Positions 45,350-56,422 of a DNA stretch of 64,000 nt are shown one piece after another. The notes under the pieces were generated by a model, which saw only the letters and a program-made list of their open reading frames with translations, was not told where the DNA came from and searched no databases. Each line of letters opens with the position of its first letter. Within the stretch, counting starts at the first letter, position 1. Where the stretch lies: positions 685,262,583-685,326,582 of the forward strand of contig NC_081412.1 in assembly GCF_030272615.1 (NCBI RefSeq), written 5' to 3'. Position numbers and translations under genes: made by a program. This DNA comes from Cryptomeria japonica. Lineage: Eukaryota; Streptophyta; Pinopsida; Cupressales; Cupressaceae.

Positions 45350-46305
45350 TGTGTAGAGCTAGCTATAAAATCCAAGGATCATGCTTGTACCGACTTGTTT
45401 GTAATCTCGATGAGAGGATTAGATTTTTGTTGTGTTAGCGACCTAATTGATTTGTATTTAAGGTCGATGAAGTTGTTTTGTTTAGTGCTGAAAAGAGTTG
45501 GCATAAATTAGTTGAGTGTGTGATTGCCGAACCGGAGAATGAGTATGCAGTTTGAGTAAAGGAAGATAGAAGCTTAATTGGATCTGATCAAGAAAATTTA
45601 GTGCTATTCAGATAGATCAAGAAACTCTTGTTGTTTTCTAACAATTACAACAGAATTGAAATCCCCTAACTGGGTAAGCTCTAATAAGCTTGGTTACTTA
45701 TTAAGTCCTCTAAAAAGGAGGTCCATTAGATTGGATTTTCAAATCCTTTAATGAGGTTACTCCTTACAGGGTATTTTCATCTAACAAGGCATTTGTAGTC
45801 AATCCCTTAACTGGACAATTCCTAACAGGATCAGTTCTTAACATGACTTTTGTAAAAGCTTTAATAGGCTTGGCTCCTAACAAGGAAAACTTTAGAAGAG
45901 TTCATATATTATCTTGTGAGTCTCATATCACCGTGGTTTTTACCTATTTGGGTTTGCCATGCATAAATACTTGTGTCATGTGGTGAATGTTTTTGTGGTT
46001 ATGATCTTATGATTGATTTGATTAACTATTTTTGATAAGGCATGATAACTAGATGCATTGAGAAGTGAAGTATTGAGATAAAGCATTTGGATGTTTACAA
46101 GTTAAATGTTGTTTACTATTAAGTTGCTATAATAGTCAACCGGTATTCTTATAAGTATTGATCTTGACAGTGGTATTTCATTAATAAGATCACTTTGCAT
46201 GTTTAGTTTGAGTTTGGAGAGTTTGTATCAGTTTTTCTAGTTACTGATTCACCCCCCCCCCCTCTCAGTAATTTACCGGATACTTATTCTTTCATCATAC
46301 CATCA
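45350..46305 (+). repeat. Copia B left LTR, truncated
   Basis: Aligns with 51290-52239. It starts only ~14 bp before the TATA box (TATAAAAT at 45364), so nearly all of U3 is absent. Contains a micro stem-loop array (45660-45890) and a C-run near 46251. Confidence 0.88.
45660..45890 (+). other. Array of micro stem-loops in Copia B left LTR
   Basis: A chain of 12-16-base stem-loops with loops CTAACA, CTAATA, TTAACT and similar. Clear ones are AAGCT-CTAATA-AGCTT, ACTC-CTTACA-GGGT (one G-T pair), TCC-CTTAACT-GGA and AAGC with GCTT around TTTAATAG. See the finding on this array. Confidence 0.7.
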
Positions 46306-46308
46306 ATT

Positions 46309-46319
46309 GGTATCAGAGT
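46309..46319 (+). promoter_or_regulatory. Copia B primer-binding site
   Basis: TGGTATCAGAG, three bases after the left LTR; complementary to initiator Met-tRNA. Confidence 0.93.
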
Positions 46320-46375
46320 GTCTCAGGTCCTTTAAGGTCTAAGCCTAACATCTTGAGGAAAAGATCTGCTAGATC

Positions 46376-49300
46376 ATGATGAAGAAGGAAGGTCCAAAGT
46401 TCAATGGAGAAAACTATAGGATATGGAGCGACAGAATGAAAATTTACATCAAGAGTCTGGGAAGTCAGTAATGGGATCATATAGATACTAAGTATATTGC
46501 ACCTACTGGAATTCCGACTAATGATCAGAAGAAAGAACAACAAGAAAATCATCAAGCATTGGAGGATATTATCAGTTCCATGTCTGATGTTGAATATGTA
46601 GATGTTCATGGTCTTGAAACTACATATGAAGTATGGAAAAAACTTGAAGAGATTTATAGCGGTGATGAACATGTTAAGATTGCTAAAGAAGAGAGTCTAA
46701 GAGGAAAGTTTGATGACATGAGGATGTCTGAAGGTGAGAATATCCAGTAGTATGGTCAAAGGATACAAGAGATAGTCAGGGAAATTATGAGTGCAGGAGG
46801 GAAAGTGGAAGATGCCACAGTAATCGATAAGGTACTGAGAACCCTGCTACCGGTCTATGTTATTCGAGTTGCAGCTATTCAGGAGCTAAAATCCATTGAC
46901 AAAACTAAGGTAACTCTTGACTCCATCATTGGAAAGCTTGCTGCTTTTGAATTAAACGGTTATGATGGTAGTGTACAAAAATTCGAGTCTGCATTTAGAG
47001 CTTTTGTTTCTAACCCATCTATGACAAAAAGTAGAGATATTAGTCATGGTTATGGATCTAGATCTAGCAGAGATTCTGATGATGAAGACAGTTTAGTGGA
47101 GCTCGAAGCATTATTGGCAAAGTGGTTGCCTAGAGGCACTGGAAAATATAGAGGTAAATTACATTTAAAATGTTTTGAATGCAACAAGATTGGTCACATA
47201 GTGGCGAATTGTCCTAATGGTGAAAATGAACACAAGAGAGATAAATCCAATATGTATAAGGGTAAAGGCAAAAGAGATTGTCTTATTGCTATTAATAGCG
47301 GTATCACTGATGAAGAATTTGGTGATGATGCTAGTGAAGATATTGTGTTTGTAGCTATTAAGGAAGAGATATCAAACCAGAAGGCATTAGTATCTAGGAT
47401 GGATAACTTTGATGATTGGATCATTGATAGTGGTTTTTCACATCATATGACTGGTGATCAAAGCAAATTTCTTTCCTTGAAATAATTTGATGGTGGTGTT
47501 GTTAGATTTGGCAATGACTCACCATACATGGTTAAAGGTAAAGGAGTTATTTATCTTAATGGGAAAAGAAATGCAGATGATGTCTATTGGGTTGAAGGAC
47601 TCAAGCACAATCTTTTGAGTGTGGCACAACTTAATGACAAAGGATACCCATTGGAGTTTAAAAATGGTATGTGCAAAATCTTTGACAACAAAGGTGAATT
47701 GATTGCAACCGGGAAACAAACTAAAGGTAACCCATTTCATCTCAATTCTAAAGTTAGCAACTGTTTTATTGCAAAAATAGATGATAGTTGGCTTTGGCAT
47801 AGGAGATTTTGTCCTATAAATTTTGATAACATTGTTAAAGTGAGTAAGTCCAAGATAGAGAGAGGTTTACATTAGTTAGACAAATCGGTTAATGATCTTC
47901 GCAAAGAATGGTAGTTAGGAAAGATGACTTCTTCAACTTTCAAAAGAAAATCCTTCTCATCGGAGCACTTGTTAGATTTGGTTCATACAGATTTATGTGG
48001 ACCAATAAGAACAAAAAGAATTCAAGGTGACATATATTTTATGATTCTCACTAATGATTGCTCAAGGATGATGTGGGTCACATTGTTTAAGGATAAGACT
48101 AAAGCTTTTGGTAAGTTCAACACATTGAGGGCCTTAGCTGAGAAAGAGAGAGATAGGAAGATAAAATGTCTGAGGATAGATCAGGGCAGTGATTTTACTT
48201 CTGAGGAATTCACTAGGTACTGTGAAGAGAACGGTATCAAACGACAACTTTCTGCATCAAGGACACCACAACATAATGGTATCGCATAAAGGAACAACTA
48301 GTTAGCTGTTGAAGTTGCTAGGACAATGTTGATACAAGGAGGTGTAGCAAAAACCTTTTGGAGAGAAGCTGCCAGCACATCTGTCTACACAATGAACTGG
48401 GTTCTGGTAAAGAGAGGTAAGGAAATGACTCCCTATGAATATTGGTATGGAAGATCACTCGATGTTAGTTACTTTAAGATATTTGGAAGCAAATGTTTTA
48501 TTAAGAGAGGTAATTACATTAGCAAATTTGAGGCTAAGAGTGATGAAAGCATATTTCTTGGCTATTCCACCAAGAGTAAGGCCTATAAATTTTTTAACAA
48601 CCGGACACAGAGAATTGTTGAGAGTGTTGATGTTCGAGTGGATGAATTTCCTGAAGTCTCAGAAGGAAAAAATTCAGAGAAAAAGGATGAAGATCCTTGC
48701 ATTTTGTTTTTGGAACCAGAAAATGTGAAATCTGAAACTAGCAAAGCAAATTTCGATGCACTAGTTCAACCAAAACAGATAAATTCAAAAGAAGATGATG
48801 ATAATGAAGAAGCTGAACCTGAAGATAATGATCATGTTATTCCTAGATATGTGAGATTGAATCACAATCTTGAGAAGATTATTGGAGATAAGGATGTTGG
48901 AGTACTAACTAGAAGAAGAATCGGAGAGGATTCTTCAATGATCTCCACCATTGAACCAAGAACTGCTAAGGAGGCATTTGGTGATGATCATTGGGTTAAA
49001 GCTATGGAGGAGGAATTGTATCAAATTGAGAAGAACAATACTTGGACCCTAGTACCCTGACCAACAAATAAGAATGTTATAGGTAATAAATGGGTAGACA
49101 GGAACAAATTGAATGAAGATGGTGTTGTTGTTCTCAACAAGGCAAGATTAGTTTGCAAGGGTTTAGCACAAGAAGAAGGACAAGATTATGGAGAAACTTT
49201 TGCATCGGTAGCAAGACTAGAAGGTGTTAGAACTTTACTTGCATTTGCAGCCCATAAAAAGTTCAAGGTATATTAAATGGATGTTAAGTTTGCATTTTTG

Positions 49301-50488
49301 AATGGGATATTAGAAGAAGAGGTAAATATAGAGTAGCCAGATGGCTATGCTTCGACTGATGAGAAAGACATGGTATACAGATTGTATAAATCTTTATATG
49401 GATTAAATTAGGCACCCAAAGCATGGTATGAAAGGCTTCATACACATCTAATGAAGATAGGCTTTCTGAGAACCAGTGATGATAGTAACATATATCTTTA
49501 TTCTGAAGGAGATGAAATACTAGTCGGTGATGTATTTGTTCATGATATTATATTTGGAGGTAATGATGTCATGAGAAATAGTTTTACAGATGAAATAAAA
49601 AATGAGTTTGAAATGTCTTTAGTAGGGGAAATAAAAAATTTCATAGGTTTGCAGATACACCAAATGAAGAATGGTATTTGCATTACACAGTCTAAGTATG
49701 TGAAAGAGGTTTTGAAGACATTTCGCATGAGTGATTGTAAACCAGTTGGGACACCAATGGTTACAGAATGTAAGTTGTCCAAGGAAGATGAATCTAAGTC
49801 TTTTGATGAGAAGGAATACAAGTCAATGATTGGCAAATTGCACTATGTTGTTCGCAACAAACTAAACATAGCCCATGCGAATGGCATAGTTGCTAGATTC
49901 GAGAAGGATCCTAAGGAGACACACCTGATAGAAACCAAGAGAATCTTTAGATACCTGAAAGGTACTATTGACTATGGATTATGGTATCCATATGGAAAAA
50001 AATTTGATTTGAAGGAATACATAGATGCTGATTGGGCAAGAAATGTTGATGACCAGAAAAGCACAATCGGTGGAGCATTTTTTATTGGAGGAAGGCTTGT
50101 TTCATGGAGTAGTAAAAAGCAGAGTTGCACTTCACAATCTACTACTGAAGCTGAGTATGTTGCAACTTATATGAATTGCACATAGGCTATTTGGATGAGG
50201 CACATTTTGGAAGGTTTTAAGATGAAGATTTCAGAACCTATAAAGATTTTATATGATAACACAAGTGCCATAAATATTTCCAAGAATCCTATTTTGCACG
50301 CATGAACCAGGCACATTGAATTGAAGTATCACTTCTCGAGGGAAAAAGTTCAGTGCAAAGATGTTATCTTAGAGCGTGTTTCTACCAAGGAGCAGCTTGC
50401 AGATATTTTTACCAAACCTTTGCCTAAAACTACTTTTGAGTATCTTAGAAGTCAATTAGGGGTTGTCCCTCTTCATGAAGTCAGTTGA
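46376..50488 (+). pseudogene. gag-pol: Copia gag-pol polyprotein with 13 premature stops
   Basis: One uninterrupted frame of 1,370 codons from the ATG at 46376, a normal Copia length. Order: gag domain (residues ~1-230); CCHC knuckle CFECNKIGHIVANC (~266); protease DSG at 351; pre-integrase zinc motif with one His lost (LWHRRFCPIN); integrase core with HTDLCGP (~535) and IDQGSD (~602), its catalytic Glu position now a stop (48287); reverse transcriptase (~903-1150) with the YVDD-type motif changed to FVHD; and RNase H with DADW, AEYVA and DNTSA. Stops start at 46469, 46748, 47483, 47873, 47912, 48287, 48299, 49058, 49274, 49334, 49409, 50183 and 50303. The protein is dead for catalysis as well as for translation. 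No frameshift has occurred, so decay has been by point mutation only. Confidence 0.95.
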
Positions 50489-50808
50489 ACATGATGTTGT
50501 CTGCATCATTCCCTAAAACACTTGCAAAATTTTACAAGGGTGATGTAGAAGTGGATGTATTCCATAGGGGGAGCATCAAGTTGTAGTATGTTGTTGATGC
50601 ACAGTGTAAATTTCACATTACATATTTTACTTTCAACTTGGCATTGATGTCAAAGGGGGAGAAGAATTATGTGATTATGGGAAGGAAAACCAGTGACAGA
50701 CTGAAGAAAGAGAGAGCATGTGAATACTTGGTTATGTAAACCAGGATTCCTATTCACAATCACAACAACAAAGCAATGTTGTTGATATTTTGTATTGCCA
50801 TCAATGCC

Positions 50809-50820
50809 AAAGGGGGAGAT
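50809..50820 (+). promoter_or_regulatory. Copia B polypurine tract
   Basis: AAAGGGGGAGAT directly before the right LTR. Similar motifs occur upstream at about 50565 (AGGGGGAG) and 50653 (AAAGGGGGAG). Confidence 0.92.
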
Positions 50821-52239
50821 TGTTGGAATTTGCATGAAGATTGCATTAATGATATGTTATCTTATCATTGATGTCAATTGAATTGGTAATGATATTAATG
50901 ATGTTGTTGATATTATTGTTATTGTTGATATTGTCTTGTAACCAATAGGAAGAGCTTTGTGAAGGTTCTTGTAAACCGGTATGTAAGTTTGTGAGTTGAG
51001 TCGATAATCGGAGTAAAAGGTTAAATCCATTCTATGTTATGTAACCGATAAACCCTACCAGTTGTTTTGTTAAACCCTAATTGATTAAGGTTGTTGAATT
51101 GGTTATGTTGGTTGAGCGATAATGATGGTGACATGTAAGGTCATTGTATGAAGAAAAGTTCAAAATGTTTTGGTGCATTTGTTTGTCTAGGGAATGAACA
51201 AAATGTATTGCATCTAATGCAAAATGCGTAATGAGTTACTGAGCTTGATGAAGCGGCAATCAAGGAGTGGTTGAGGTTTTCTTGATTGATATGTAGAGAT
51301 TGCTATAAATCCAACGATCATGCTTGTACCAATTTGTTTGTAATCTCGATGAGAGGATTAGATTTTTTTTGTGTTACTGACCTAATTGATTTGTATTTAA
51401 GGTCGATGAAGTTGTTTTGTTTAGTGTTGGCAAGAGTTGGTAGAAATTAGTTGAGTGTGTGATTGCCGAACCGAAGAATGAGTCTGCAGTTTGACTAAAG
51501 GCAGATAGAAGCTTAATTGGATATGATCAAGCAAATGCATTCCTATTCAGAAGAAACTCCTATTGTTTTCTAACAATTACAACATAATTGAAATCCCCTA
51601 ACCGGGTAAGCTCTAACAAGCTTGGTTACTTATTAAATCCTCTAACAAGGTGGTCCATTAGATTGGATTTTCAAATCCTCTACTGAGGTTACTCCTTATA
51701 GGGTATTTGCTTCTAACAAGGCATTTGTAGTCAATCCATTAACCGGGCGATTCCTAACAAGATCGGTTCTTAACAGGACTTTTGTAAAAGCTTTAACAGG
51801 CTTGGCTCCTAACAAGGCAAACTTCAGAAGAGTTTAGATATTATCTTGTGAGTCTCATCTCACTATGGTTTTTACCTATTTGGGGTTTCCACCTATAAAT
51901 ACTTGTGTCATGTGGTGAATGTTTTTGTGGTTATGATCTTATGATTGATTTGATTAACTAGTTTTGATAAGACATGATAACCGAATGCATTGAGAAGTGA
52001 AGTATTCACATATGATAAACAATTTGGATGTTTACAAGTTAAATGTTGGTTACTGTTAAGTTGCTGTAACAGTCAACTGATATTCTTATGAGTATTGATC
52101 TTGTTAGTGGTATTTCATTGATAAGATTACTTTGTATGTTTGAGTTTGAGTTTGGAGAGTTTGTATCAGTTTTTCTAGTTATTGATTCACCCCCCCTCTT
52201 AGGAATCTACCGGATACTTATTCTTTCATCATACCATCA
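50821..52239 (+). repeat. Copia B right LTR
   Basis: 1,419 bp, TGTTGGAATT to ACCATCA. Contains AACCGGTA-type blocks in U3, a TATAAAT box at 51304, the micro stem-loop array (51590-51825), the two-arm stem-loop at 51863-51892 and CACCCCCCCT near 52188. Confidence 0.93.
51590..51825 (+). other. Array of micro stem-loops in Copia B right LTR
   Basis: At least eight short hairpins in ~235 bp. Examples: AAGCT-CTAACA-AGCTT (51608-51623), TCCA-TTAGAT-TGGA (51654-51667), CCT-CTAACA-AGG, CCT-CTACTG-AGG, GCTT-CTAACA-AGGC, GTTC-TTAACA-GGAC and AAGC with GCTT around TTTAACAG (51788-51803). They lie between the TATA box and the LTR end, so should be in the transcript. Confidence 0.75.
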
Positions 52240-52838
52240 GAGAGAGGTGAGATAGACAAAAGTGGAGGGGAGAGTTGGAACTAGAGAGGGAAGGAGAGGT
52301 GTTTAAAGAGAGGGAGACTAGATAGAGACAAGTAGTTAGAGAGAGAGTATGGGGAGGAGAAGGAAGGAGGGGATAAGATAAAGGATGTAGAGGTGATATT
52401 GATAGAAGTGGCAAAGAAAGGTGTAATGTATGAAACAAAGGTTTTCACAAGTTAAGCTATGTAAACTAGGAAATGACCTATTTCACAGAGAAAACATTAA
52501 AAGGGAGAATGAACCCAAGAGATCAAACTAAGAAGTTGCATTAGGAAGAGGGTTGAATGTTAATTGGATTTGGTTCCCCTTTATATGAGTTGAAAATGAT
52601 CAATTGAAATGATGCAAATTGAGTGTAAAGAATTATGCTAGGAAGTGTATGCATGAACCATCAACTTAGAATAATTATACTAATTGGTATTAAAACAAAA
52701 TTTCATTACAATAACATAAATGGATAGGAAATATTACTATGCACCTAAATTTGCAAACTAGAGTTGAATCTGAGGGACCAAGTCACCTAGAGCACTCTAG
52801 TCTTAAGATTTTTGGATAGGATCTAAAAATTTATTTCT
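52240..52838 (-). repeat. GA-rich tract and Gypsy LTR-like unit 1, first part
   Basis: 52240-52440 is GA-rich and aligns with 55015-55210 (shared GAGAGTTxGAx, GAAGGAGAGGT, AGAGAGTATGG). The rest matches the LTR-like sequence after it only loosely. The unit continues after the solo LTR at 53753. Orientation is inferred from unit 2. Confidence 0.45.
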
Positions 52839-53752
52839 TGTTGGAAATTGACACTCATCCAGGTTATAGGTGTGGTCATTGATGGCAACACACGTCATGG
52901 TAGATCCAGAAGTCAAGGTAATCATCATTCACTTTGCCGGCATTCAGGGAACTAGTAGGCATGTAACTGACAAACTTGGAGCTGGTATTCTAAGGTTGAC
53001 ATAGGAGATTGATCTGGCAAGTGTGGAAGGGGCAAGATTCAGATTGTTTCATGTTTATATTTTGTTTGGGTCGACATGTGTCTTATCTTTTGTAATATGA
53101 TTGTAAGTCGATATAAGGCATTTATGTTTATTCATGTAAATGGGTATATAAGTCAGTCCGAGTTAGGTAATTTTGGAGATATGACAGATAAGAGATGTGA
53201 TAGGTTATGTGATGTTATGTGAGCAAGATCTTGATAGATAGAATGTGAATAAAGATCTATAATTGGTCTTGATTATTTGTCTAGAGGTTTGGGAAGCAAT
53301 CTAAGTTACCGGTAAGGGAGGTTACAATATAACCGGTATAGGCATTGCTTAAATCAGAACTCATACAGCATAGCAGATGCACATTCTAAGTTCAGTTTTT
53401 GTTTTTAATCTAGTACTTTGGATGTGTAGTCAGTGGCGCTCCTTTTGTGATGAGCAGTGTGCTCTAGGCAGTGTGCCTTTCTGCATGTGTAGGCCCCTCT
53501 TGTAATATTTATTCAGTTGGCCAGTGGATAGATATTGTGGGTCACCAATGTCACCGTGGTTTTTTCCTCTTTGATATTTTCCATTTATAAATATCTGTGT
53601 TATGGAGTTGATTCATGTGGTTGCATTAATATTACTTGTTGTTACTTTCTTTTATGTATGTCGGTTAATAAGTGGTATTGTTAATAAGGATAAAAATATT
53701 ATAACTGGTGGAACACTGATTCACCCCCTCTTATTGTTATTGGATTCCAACA
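52839..53752 (+). mobile_element. Solo LTR of the element A family
   Basis: 914 bp, TGTTGGAAAT to GGATTCCAACA, opposite in orientation to the LTRs of element A. Blocks shared with element A include GCACACTGC-type sequence, TGGCCAGTGGAT, ATTGTGGGTCACCAA and TGGAACACTGATTCACCCCC. Flanks are TTTCT (left) and CTTCT (right), a 5-bp target duplication with one change. No internal sequence is present, so it is probably the product of recombination between two LTRs. Confidence 0.85.
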
Positions 53753-54869
53753 CTTCTTGAGGATAATACTCATCTCTCCACAAAATTTGGGGAAAACCTA
53801 AGGATAGGGGTGCCCCAAGCACCCTAGTTTGGATAAGAGCTCCCTAAGTTCCCTAGTCTTGGAAAACCATGTCCAACTTCTAATAATGGGTTTGTATCAG
53901 TCTATTGAAGGTCTCCTAAACTCCATCTCTCCATTGACGACTTGTAGCTACACACAAGAGGAGAGAAAGGGGCTTGTGGATAGGGGTTTGCCTAGGTCAA
54001 ACCTTGGTTTGTAATTAACCCTAATTGAAATAGAAATTGAATTGAAAATGAATTGGGAAGCTTGCCTTTTGAGGGCAAGACTAGATCTGAGTTTGAATGT
54101 AAATGATTATACCATTAATAGGTAATGCAATTATCTTAGGATAAGTTATCCATGTTTTGATGCAATAAAATGATAAATCACATTAAATAAATCACGAAAT
54201 CACAATTGAAACATAATATGAAGATTTCTTGATACATAGGTTGATGCTCCTTGAATCAAATCGCCTCTTAAGTAAGATAAATTGCTATTGAATTTGAGAG
54301 ATAAAATGCAAATAATAATAGATATCAAAATGAATTGAGAGAAATTCCTTATATAAGGATTTCATAATTAAGATATCCTTTAAGATTTCTTAGATTTAAT
54401 ATATTTTTGCATGGAGTTAGATTTGATTAGGGTAAGGCTCGCCAATTATCCTCCCAAAATTTGGGGAAAAAAGTGTAGGATCAAGGGGATGTGACCGTCT
54501 TGGTCCCAACCACTTTATCCCAAATTTTTAGGGATGTAAGATAATGAGGTTATAATGCTAATTCCAGCTTAGTTTCTCAAACCATGATGTATAGATATTT
54601 GAAATATTTTATGGAAGTTAAAATTGGGGTAGGATTAAGGAAAATTCAAGATAAAAAGATAAATAGCACACCTAGATTTAAGGGCCCAAATAATGGAGTG
54701 TTGATGTAATAAAGTGGAATAAGACTTGTAATATTGAATTAAATATGAATTAATTACAATAAAAGTCCTATAATGCATAGATGAATGGCAAGTACTAAAA
54801 TGAATCCTAAGAGTGTAAAATCAGACACACTAATAAAGGTGTACACTTAATGACACTACAAAAGGTTTA
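53753..54869 (-). repeat. Gypsy LTR-like unit 1, remainder, and spacer
   Basis: Shares with unit 2 the ordered blocks ACACAC then GGAGAGAAAGG, AAACCTTGGTTT, TAACC then TTGAA, and a TTATATAAGG box on the way to a stretch with CTTGGTCC. Divergence is high. Minus-strand orientation is inferred from unit 2, where the polypurine tract is present. Confidence 0.45.
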
Positions 54870-55133
54870 GTAGATAGGGGAGGGATAGATAGAGGTCTTG
54901 TAAGGAGGGAGATATTTATAGAGATAGAGAGAGGGAGAGGGGAGATATTAATATTTTGAGAGAGGGTAAATAGATAGACATAGGTTTAGAGGGAAGGAGA
55001 GAGATAGAGAGGGATGAGATAGATAGAAGTGGATGGGAGAGTTAGAGTGAGGGAGTGAAGGAGAGGTATTCAAAGAGGAGGGTAGATAGATACTAGTTAG
55101 AGAGAAAGAGAGTATGGAGAGGGAAAGGGGGGG

Positions 55134-55208
<75 letters not shown>

Positions 55209-56403
55209 AGGGGAGTGTAATGGTGAAAAATTAGGGTTTCCACCACAAGAAAGATGAAAACCACTAATTTTGTGACTTGGGGAACATTACATTAGGGGAA
55301 GATAGGAATTTGATAGATAGAAACCTAATAGATCTAAATCCTAACCAAATTCTAGGGGTGTTGAATGCCTCTTCATACCCTTGACTTGAATTGATTTGTT
55401 GACTTTGTTGAAATTAGGGTAAATGGGTTGAAATTGATGTAATTATACATGAATAATGAGTTACAGGTATCAGATCAAGCCATGAACGTGGATTATAGGA
55501 CTATAAGAGGATTCAAACCTATTCCTAGAAGGATCTCCTGATTTGTCAAGATCTGTGAGATAGTCACTTTGGTCCTTCGAACTTTTCGTACTCTAATGAG
55601 GGAATGATTCGTCTCTATAAATAAAGCTTATCCTAAAGATCGCAACTTTGTACCTGCTTCCTACACACATAAAGAAGGGGAAATAGGGATTTTCCTAAAT
55701 CAAAACCTGGTTTAGGAATCAACCTTGAATGAAATGTTGCAAATATTGAAATAAATAAGGGAAGGATATACCTCAGATCTACAATGACTAATAATGATTC
55801 TTTGCGTCTTGAATGTAATTACCTATGTTGTATGAAATGGCATGAACATGAAAAAACCCTAATCAAACACACATGCTTGCATATGAATGTTGTAATTTTC
55901 TCCATAATGATTGAATGAAGAATATGCATCCTTGAAGACTTCTGAAAATGCTTGATGATGAATATTTTTACACTTGAATGCTTTAGATCAAATACTTAGA
56001 GTCTTAAAATGAATAGATTAATTTACCTTATATATGAGGATCTAGGTCAATTTACTGATTTGGCCAACCTCGATCATATTGAGCCACCAACTTATTTCCC
56101 GCTAGAGAGACAGGTCTCACCCCCTCCTTGTAAATTGGGCCCCAAAGAGGAGGACCAAAGTGGTTGGCGCTCTATTCAAGGACTAAGGCACTTATGGCAC
56201 CTTGGTCCTCCTTAGTCAAGGGCCAAAATCAAGGCCTAGGGAGAAGGACACACCTCCAAAGAGTCATTTGGCAGGTGTACAGAGCATAAAAACTAGATTT
56301 AACACACTGAATAGACCTAGATAGGAGGAAAGGGGGAGACACGCTAAAGTAGGGGCACAAGCATGAGGTGTAAATTGGCTCGGTGACAATTTATGATGCT
56401 ACA
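54870..56403 (-). repeat. Gypsy LTR-like unit 2, ending at a minus-strand polypurine tract
   Basis: On the minus strand it starts TGTAGCATCATAAATTGTC at 56403, closely like the LTR start at 20243, and carries a TATATAAGG box near 56030. It ends in the GA-rich tract (54870-55210). At ~1.53 kb it matches the length of unit 1 once the solo LTR there is discounted. Whether the GA tract is part of the LTR is uncertain. Confidence 0.55.
55136..55206. repeat. (GA)n microsatellite, ~35 units, after a G-run
   Basis: A run of ten G (55127-55136) followed by about 70 bp of uninterrupted GA. Confidence 0.97.
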
Positions 56404-56422
56404 TTCAACCCCCACTTTAACG
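56404..56422 (-). promoter_or_regulatory. Gypsy polypurine tract, minus strand
   Basis: Minus strand GTTAAAGTGGGGGTTGAA directly precedes the LTR start; compare AAAGTGGGGGCTAAA at 22274. Confidence 0.75.

Larger units (their letters stand above)
45350..52239 (+). mobile_element. Copia B: full-length polyprotein, 5'-truncated left LTR
   Basis: Right LTR 50821-52239 (1,419 bp); left LTR only 45350-46305, lacking the first ~470 bp. Both end ATACCATCA. Primer site, a 1,370-codon gag-pol frame and a polypurine tract lie in the normal order. The polyprotein has 13 premature stops but no frameshift. Copia C (60858-64000, minus strand) is a close relative; the LTR and polymerase sequences align over their length. 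No target duplication can be tested because the left end is missing. Confidence 0.9.

Noticed and set aside
55126-55206. GA microsatellite as a regulatory GAGA element
   Set aside because: A pure dinucleotide run in a repeat relic with no gene nearby; no reason to assign regulation.
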